Assembly: GCA_937960625.1 (NCBI GenBank)
Contig: CALGPD010000091.1
Span: 1 to 10,518, forward strand
Source of the DNA: an uncultured Spirochaetia bacterium
GTDB lineage: Bacteria > Spirochaetota > CALGPD01
Reading direction: 5' to 3'
Length of the DNA: 10,518 bases
The notes below the pieces were generated by a model that saw only the letters and a program-made list of their open reading frames with translations, did not search any database and was not told the origin of the DNA. This document shows, one piece after another, positions 5,383-10,518 of the stretch (position 1 is the stretch's first letter; every line of letters starts with the position of its first letter). Position numbers and translations under genes: made by a program.

Positions 5383-6909
5383 ATGAAAGGTAACAATAAA
5401 AAGACTACCTCAAGTAAATTAATCGTTTTCTTGTCTCTAATTATGACTTTGTTAATCGTTTCAGTTATAACTTTTCCCGCATGTTCTAACAAACCCGCAA
5501 CGGTTTCAGTAAATTATAAGTATAACGGGAAAACACCAAAATATGTTTTCTTATTCATCGGTGACGGTATGGCAATGCCGCAGATTAACTCAGCGGAAAC
5601 ATATCTTGCATCAATGAACAGCAATACTCCGGGGCAGCCTGTTAAACTCAGCTTTACACAGTTTCCTTCTCAGGGTTTAACGACGACGCATTCATCAAAC
5701 GCGTTTATCACCGACTCTGCTGCTGCTGCAACCGCAATAGCATGCGGATACAAAACAAAATCCGGCGTAATTGCAATGGACCCTTCTGCTCAAACCAAGC
5801 ATAAATCCATAGCTACTTACGCAAAAGAAAAAGGTATGCGTGTTGGTATCGTATCAAGTGTATCAATAGATCATGCGACACCGGCTTGTTTTTACGCATA
5901 CAAAAACAGCAGAAAATATTACTATTCAATTGCTAAACAAATGGCTGATTCAGGTTTTAACTATTATGCCGGCGGCGGCCCTAAAGGAGATAAAAAATCC
6001 AAGCGTAAAGGCAGAGAAAGCATTATGTCAATTATGAAAAAAGCAGGATATAAAATTGCTTCTGATAAAACAGCTTTCAACAGCATCAACAATTCTGATA
6101 AAAAAGTATTAGCGTATGATAAATATTTAGACAGTGACTATGCTTTATATTTTGAAATGGATAGAAAAAATGACAGTATTTCACTTGCCGAGTTTACAAA
6201 AAAAGGCATTGAAGTATTAAAAAATCCAAAAGGGTTCTTCTTAATGGTAGAAGGTGGAAAAATTGACTGGGCATGTCATGCTAATGATGCAGGCTCATCA
6301 ATCAAAGATACTATAGCATTCAATAACTCTATTAAAGTTGCTCTTGAATTCTATAGAAAACATCCAAATGAAACTCTTATAGTCGTAACCGGTGACCATG
6401 AGTGCGGGGGTATGACACTTGGTTTCGCGGGAACAAAGTATAAAACTTTTTTCAACAAAATTAAAAATCAAACACAATCATATATTGAGTTTGATAAAGT
6501 ATTAAAAAAATACAGAAAAACTCATACTGCAAAAAACGCAAAAATTTCTGATTTATCCGGTGCTATTAAAAAAGCTTTCGGTATCGATGTAGCTTCACTT
6601 AACGCGTTCCATAAAGAAAGATTACAAAAAGCGTTTAAAGTAAGCATGAACTTGCCCAAAGATAAAAAAGAATTAAAAAAACTTAGAAAAGACCCAAGAT
6701 ATTGGAACAGATATGGCGGTTATGATCCGTTTAGCGTAACCTTAACTCATATCCTAAACAATCTTGCAGGTATAGGATGGACATCATTTTCGCATACAGC
6801 CGTGCCAGTACCCACATTTGCAATCGGTTGTGGACACGTTTTATTTAACGGATATTACGACAACACAGATATTTTCAAAAAAATGATGAAAATTATGAAG
6901 CTAAAATAA
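5383..6909 (+). CDS. phoA: PhoA-family alkaline phosphatase, exported and probably lipid-anchored
   Basis: A 508-residue metal-dependent phosphomonoesterase that releases phosphate outside the cytoplasm. Every active-site element is present: IGDGM with Asp61; TDSAAAATA with nucleophile Ser112; DHATP with His164 and Thr166; Arg177 (SRK); EGGKIDWACH with Glu290, Asp295 and His299; GDHE with Asp338-His339; and His471 in SHTAVPVP. Relative to E. coli PhoA, position 153 is His and position 328 is Trp, as in many other bacterial and animal enzymes. The N-terminus has a basic start, a hydrophobic stretch and FPAC with Cys34, a loose lipobox, so a lipoprotein is likely but not certain. A Lys-rich insert (about 385-445) precedes the conserved YGGYDPFSVTLTHILNN segment. 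The gene is monocistronic: its own extended -10 lies upstream and a strong terminator follows. Role inferred: phosphate scavenging at the envelope. Confidence 0.94.
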   Translation: MKGNNKKTTSSKLIVFLSLIMTLLIVSVITFPACSNKPATVSVNYKYNGKTPKYVFLFIGDGMAMPQINSAETYLASMNSNTPGQPVKLSFTQFPSQGLTTTHSSNAFITDSAAAATAIACGYKTKSGVIAMDPSAQTKHKSIATYAKEKGMRVGIVSSVSIDHATPACFYAYKNSRKYYYSIAKQMADSGFNYYAGGGPKGDKKSKRKGRESIMSIMKKAGYKIASDKTAFNSINNSDKKVLAYDKYLDSDYALYFEMDRKNDSISLAEFTKKGIEVLKNPKGFFLMVEGGKIDWACHANDAGSSIKDTIAFNNSIKVALEFYRKHPNETLIVVTGDHECGGMTLGFAGTKYKTFFNKIKNQTQSYIEFDKVLKKYRKTHTAKNAKISDLSGAIKKAFGIDVASLNAFHKERLQKAFKVSMNLPKDKKELKKLRKDPRYWNRYGGYDPFSVTLTHILNNLAGIGWTSFSHTAVPVPTFAIGCGHVLFNGYYDNTDIFKKMMKIMKLK

Positions 6910-6929
6910 CAACTTTTAAACATAAACTA

Positions 6930-6964
6930 AGGGCAGAGAGTTTGCTTTCTGCCCTGTTTTTTTT
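6930..6964 (+). terminator. Intrinsic terminator of the alkaline phosphatase gene
   Basis: AGGGCAGAGAG (6930-6940) pairs with CTTTCTGCCCT (6945-6955) in an 11-bp stem (one G-T pair) with a TTTG loop, followed directly by GTTTTTTTT. It starts 21 bases after the phosphatase stop and ends about 30 bases before the next start, so the YibE/F gene should depend on another promoter or on readthrough. Confidence 0.93.
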
Positions 6965-6993
6965 ATTTTATAAATTATTATTAGGGATTAACC

Positions 6994-8184
6994 ATGAATA
7001 AAAAACTTGATAAAGCTTTTGTACTCATAACGGCAATTTTAACAATAATATTATTTTTCATTCCCACTGGTTTTGAACCAGATCAACCAAAGACAAATTT
7101 TAAAGTCAAGGCAAAAGTAATCGAAGTGGATAATTCCGATGTAAAACAATTCCGTATCATTAAAACAGGGCCGCAGCAAATTAAAATCAAAATATTGGAT
7201 TCAAAGTTTAAAGGACAAACCGTAACCGCAATAAACACCTTAATAGGTAAAATGGAATTTGATAAAGTCTACCGTAAAGGAGATATTGTCTATACAATTC
7301 TTGAAACCAAAGGTGATAAAATTATAGTTGCAAACGTTATTGATAGATACAGGCTGAATGTTGAATTTATTCTCCTCGTGATTTTTATTCTACTCGTAGT
7401 CTTATACGCAGGATACACAGGCATGAAAGCAGTATTATCTTTTGTTTTTGCAACGTTAATCATCTGGAAAATTCTTCTTCCAGGATTTTTAAAAGGAATA
7501 AACCCGATTTTTCTCTCACTTGTCGTTGTAATGGCTTTAACTTTTGTAATAATCTTTCTAATCGGCGGGTTAACCAAAAAAGGCTCCGTTGCTTTCTTAG
7601 GCGCGATGTCGGGTGTACTGTTAACGTGTTTACTTTCAATAATTTTCGGTAACCTTTTTAAAATCTCCGGAGCTGTTAAACCTTTTGCGGAAACCCTGCT
7701 TTATACCGGTTTTCCAAATATCAACCTGACAAATATTTTCCTTGCCGGTATCTTTATAGCATCATCCGGCGCAGTCATGGATATTTCAATGGATATTGCA
7801 GCTTCGATGCAGGAGATAACCCTGCAAAACCCCAAAATCCCGCTACATGAACTGATAATGTCCGGCTTTTCCGTTGGTAAGGCAGTTATAGGAACAATGA
7901 CAACTACGTTATTATTAGCGTATTCAGGTGGATATACAGCCATGCTTTTGGTTTTTATCGGCCAGCGCACCCCAATCTCCAATATCTTAAATTTGCAGTA
8001 TATCTCATCGGAAATTCTGCATACTTTAGTAGGGAGCTTTGGCCTCGTTACCGTTGCCCCGTTTACAGCAATAATAGGCGGAGTTATTTTCGCGCATAAA
8101 AAGGAAAAATTTTCATATATATTTAAACTCATTTTGAATGGAATTGTCAACAAATTCATATTTTGGAAAAAGCCTGGAAAATAA
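6994..8184 (+). CDS. YibE/F-family polytopic membrane protein
   Basis: A 396-residue inner-membrane protein of the YibE/F-like family (PF07907), whose molecular function is not established. One N-terminal membrane segment (about 8-24) is followed by a soluble domain of roughly 95 residues outside the membrane core, rich in Lys and Val (VKAKVIEVDNSDVKQF), then about seven membrane helices from residue 120. The family hallmark is SGAVMDISMDIAASMQEI (258-275), followed by GFSVGKAVIGTMTTTLLLAYSGG near 290-312, matching the conserved signature of the family. Some members occur as two proteins; here the soluble part and the membrane part are in one chain. The start has AGGG eight bases upstream. 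A terminator separates it from the phosphatase, and an AT-rich 146-base gap with no clear terminator follows it. Transport is the common guess, unproven. Confidence 0.9.
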   Translation: MNKKLDKAFVLITAILTIILFFIPTGFEPDQPKTNFKVKAKVIEVDNSDVKQFRIIKTGPQQIKIKILDSKFKGQTVTAINTLIGKMEFDKVYRKGDIVYTILETKGDKIIVANVIDRYRLNVEFILLVIFILLVVLYAGYTGMKAVLSFVFATLIIWKILLPGFLKGINPIFLSLVVVMALTFVIIFLIGGLTKKGSVAFLGAMSGVLLTCLLSIIFGNLFKISGAVKPFAETLLYTGFPNINLTNIFLAGIFIASSGAVMDISMDIAASMQEITLQNPKIPLHELIMSGFSVGKAVIGTMTTTLLLAYSGGYTAMLLVFIGQRTPISNILNLQYISSEILHTLVGSFGLVTVAPFTAIIGGVIFAHKKEKFSYIFKLILNGIVNKFIFWKKPGK

Positions 8185-8273
8185 AACCTTACAGCTTTGC
8201 ATAGTAAAAATCTAATTAAACTAAATAAGCAGCTTAAATGACATAGATTATAAAGAATAATTTTAAAAAGTTT

Positions 8274-8300
8274 TTGATTTTTAAATACAAATGATATAAA
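8274..8300 (+). promoter_or_regulatory. Probable promoter of the ankyrin-repeat lipoprotein gene
   Basis: TGATATAAA at 8292-8300 is an extended -10 box, with TTGATT at 8274-8279 upstream at a short 15-base spacing. The -10 region closely resembles that of the phosphatase gene (TGRTATAAAATRTAA shared). The ATG follows at 8331 with AGGA about nine bases before it. Confidence 0.55.
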
Positions 8301-8330
8301 ATATAACCGAAATCAATAGGATTTATTACA

Positions 8331-10518
8331 ATGAAAAAAGTATTTATTTTTTTAATATTTCTTTCGTTTTTAACAGGTTGTATGTCAATAACTGAACAAA
8401 TTGCTAATATCAGACAGGCTATTTATAGAGGCGATTTGAAAAAATTAAAAAGGCTTTTAGACGGCGGTGTGGATATCAATTTTCCCGATAAAAACGGAAA
8501 TACTTTTCTTATCTATGCAACCAGATTAAACAGGCCCAAAATAGTAAAATTCTTAATTAAAAAAGGTGCCAAAGTTGACGAGGTCAATGATAAAAACGAA
8601 GCAGCTTTAACAATAGCAATGGAATATAACAACTATGATTGTATTATAGAACTAATAAAGGGAAAAGCTAATCTTAATATGAGGCTGCGTGAAAATTACA
8701 CGGTATTGCATTATGGAGTTTCCCAGAACAAGTACGAAATTGTTAAACTCAGCCTAAAATACGGGGCTGATATTAATTCGGGCACAAAGTTAGGTGATAC
8801 ACCAATATTACTTGCTGCAAAACTAGGCCGGTTTGGAATGCTTAATTTTTTAAAAAAAGTTAAAGGCGTTAATTTTAAAGCAAGAAATCTATATGACCAA
8901 AATGTAATTATGTTTCTAGCAGCAAGTTTTCAAAATGATCATATAAAATTCTTCCTTGAAAAAGGGCTGGATGTAAACTCTGTTGACAACAAGGGTAATA
9001 CTGCAATATTCTATGCTATTAGAAAACATTGTGATATTGCTGACCTTTATTTAAAATATCTTACAGTAAAATTTTTAATTAAAAACGGAATAAAAATTAA
9101 TCACGGTAATGATGAAAACGTTACTCCATTTATGTTAGCTATCCAGCATAAAGCAAGGAGAGTTATTATGCTGCTTGACTCTCTTAAAGCAAATTATTTA
9201 GCCAAAACCAGCAACGGAAAATCCGTCTTTATGTATGCATGCGAAAACGGAAATATTGAATTAGTCCGCAAATTAGTTAAAAGAAGAGTAGATATTAACG
9301 GTAAACAGCATGACGGCAAAACTGTTTTAATGTATGGTATTGAAGGCGGAAACGTTGATATTATTAAAATTCTTTTAAGATTAGGCGCAAATGTAAAAGC
9401 TAAATGGAAAAGTTATACTCCTATTGATGTGGCTATCAGTGAAAAACAAGAAAAAATAATCTCATTGCTGATTATGTATAATGCTCTGAAAGGTAATAAT
9501 ACAAAGAAACTCGTTGCTCTGAACTGGGCCATGAAATACAGATATTTTCTCGCCATGGATACAATACTAAAAAAAGGTATAATAATAAAGCCTAAAGATA
9601 TTAATGCGCAAAATACCTTTTTTAGGGCAATTGAAAAAGGTTATACAAAGATTGTAAGATTTTTTATAAATAAAGGTTTTGATGTTAATATGCGCGCTGG
9701 ATATGGAAAATATCCAATTACCATGGCAGTATCAGGCGGACATATAAAAATAGTAAGAATGTTAATCCGGAAAAGATGCAATATTAATATTTATGGATAC
9801 CAAAATCCGCTTAAAATTGCGGTTGATAAAGGCTATATTGATATAGTAAAACTTTTACTGCAAAACCGGGCAAGATTTTATTCATATTATATTTCAAAAA
9901 GAAAAATGATAAACTGGGCGGCACAACATGGGCTAAAGAACATACTCATTTTGCTAATTAATAGAGGAGTTAGTGTGAATCTACGTAGTTCCAATGGGCT
10001 CGTTCCTTTAATGCATGCAGTTTACAGCGGAAATAAAGAATTAATTAAACTATTGCTGGATAACGGTGCAGATGTTAATATCGGTTTCAAATCATCAGGA
10101 TATTCATCAAATTACAGCCAAACTTCAAATGATATTAATTATGAAGATGAGTATCAAAATAGCAGAAGGGGATATTCTTCAAGCAGTACCCGTGGATATA
10201 GAATAGGACAAAACGTATTAATGTGGCTTGTTCAAAGAGCTAATTATTCATTATTAAAATTTGTGGTAACAAATTGCGGAAGCATAAATCTTGGAAATGA
10301 AAACGGCAGATATTTACTCGTTTGGTCTATAAAACACGAATATAAATATATTTTTAGATTACTGATTAAAAAAGGTAAATGCATTAACGAATTAGATAGA
10401 ACGGGAAAAACACTTTTATCATGGGCAATTGAACATGACAGAATTAAACTCGCTAAAATATTATTATCAATGGGCGCAAGTGTTAATATCAGAGAACAAA
10501 ATAACGTTAATATTTTAA
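8331..10518 (+). CDS. Large ankyrin-repeat lipoprotein (3' end outside the window)
   Basis: The ATG at 8331 opens a frame running without a stop through 729 codons to the window edge; the TAA at the last three bases is in another frame. Residues 1-17 are a lipoprotein signal ending L-T-G-C (Cys17 lipidated). From about residue 24 nearly all the visible protein is a tandem array of ankyrin repeats of about 33 residues; I count about 20, with typical pieces such as IVKFLIKKGAKVD, EIVKLSLKYGADIN, ELVRKLVKRRVDIN and ELIKLLLDNGADVN. Many repeats replace the usual TPLHxAA with variants such as VLMYG or LLSWA. Repeat 7 has about nine extra residues (near 237-245). A Ser/Tyr/Asn-rich insert of about 39 residues (588-626) interrupts the array after repeat 17. 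Ankyrin arrays bind proteins; lipidation places this outside the cytoplasm. Partner unknown; a surface adhesin or envelope scaffold are possibilities. Family and export are well supported. Confidence 0.92.
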   Translation, partial: MKKVFIFLIFLSFLTGCMSITEQIANIRQAIYRGDLKKLKRLLDGGVDINFPDKNGNTFLIYATRLNRPKIVKFLIKKGAKVDEVNDKNEAALTIAMEYNNYDCIIELIKGKANLNMRLRENYTVLHYGVSQNKYEIVKLSLKYGADINSGTKLGDTPILLAAKLGRFGMLNFLKKVKGVNFKARNLYDQNVIMFLAASFQNDHIKFFLEKGLDVNSVDNKGNTAIFYAIRKHCDIADLYLKYLTVKFLIKNGIKINHGNDENVTPFMLAIQHKARRVIMLLDSLKANYLAKTSNGKSVFMYACENGNIELVRKLVKRRVDINGKQHDGKTVLMYGIEGGNVDIIKILLRLGANVKAKWKSYTPIDVAISEKQEKIISLLIMYNALKGNNTKKLVALNWAMKYRYFLAMDTILKKGIIIKPKDINAQNTFFRAIEKGYTKIVRFFINKGFDVNMRAGYGKYPITMAVSGGHIKIVRMLIRKRCNINIYGYQNPLKIAVDKGYIDIVKLLLQNRARFYSYYISKRKMINWAAQHGLKNILILLINRGVSVNLRSSNGLVPLMHAVYSGNKELIKLLLDNGADVNIGFKSSGYSSNYSQTSNDINYEDEYQNSRRGYSSSSTRGYRIGQNVLMWLVQRANYSLLKFVVTNCGSINLGNENGRYLLVWSIKHEYKYIFRLLIKKGKCINELDRTGKTLLSWAIEHDRIKLAKILLSMGASVNIREQNNVNIL

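Noticed and set aside
7290..8159. Minus-strand open frames opposite the YibE/F gene
   Set aside because: Antisense of a conserved membrane protein; composition is the complement of membrane helices.
5383..8184. Phosphatase and YibE/F as one functional operon
   Set aside because: A strong intrinsic terminator at 6930-6964 separates them and no functional link is known.
10516..10518. TAA at the window end as the stop of the ankyrin gene
   Set aside because: It is out of frame with the ATG at 8331; the reading frame passes ...AAC GTT AAT ATT TTA A and stays open. No frameshift is needed because the repeat pattern is continuous in this frame.

Overview
The window is AT-rich (by eye about two thirds A+T), with tightly packed genes, strong AAGGAGG-type ribosome sites, mostly TAA stops and several exported proteins, three of them with lipoprotein signals. 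This fits a Gram-negative-type bacterium with lipoproteins, possibly a spirochaete or a related candidate phylum, but the sequence holds no rRNA or other marker that fixes the taxon. No transposase, integrase, tRNA, CRISPR array or phage gene was seen.

Layout. 1-508 (minus): start of an exported lipoprotein with an acidic linker and a probable fibronectin-III-like domain, cut by the window edge. 690-2891 (minus): a metal/metalloid resistance-type locus. An ArsR-family repressor is followed by a three-gene operon with overlapping reading frames (small thioredoxin-like protein, DGC-domain cysteine-rich protein, ArsP/DUF318-type permease). A clear sigma70-type promoter and a perfect 10-bp inverted repeat lie between the repressor gene and the operon. 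2937-3187: a noncoding, more GC-rich repeat patch. 3188-3559 (minus): a small secreted basic protein of unknown function. 3560-3792: noncoding, with a small imperfect palindrome. 3793-5153 (minus): a two-gene unit of an exported SH3-like protein and a class I SAM methyltransferase.

From 5154 on, all genes point right: a PhoA-family alkaline phosphatase with a complete active site and a membrane-anchor signal (5383-6909), a strong intrinsic terminator, a YibE/F-family membrane protein (6994-8184), and a large ankyrin-repeat lipoprotein (8331 to beyond the window end) with about 20 repeats visible and no stop reached.

How they work together. The arsR-like/thioredoxin/DGC/permease set is the only clear multi-gene system. 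It plausibly senses a thiophilic metal or metalloid, handles it through cysteine-rich proteins and exports it through the permease. This is a recognisable type of locus rather than a new one, although its promoter layout and cysteine-rich tail deserve a look. The other genes look like independent envelope functions. I see no convincing wholly undescribed system; the best leads are the operator architecture, the repeat patch and the giant ankyrin lipoprotein.
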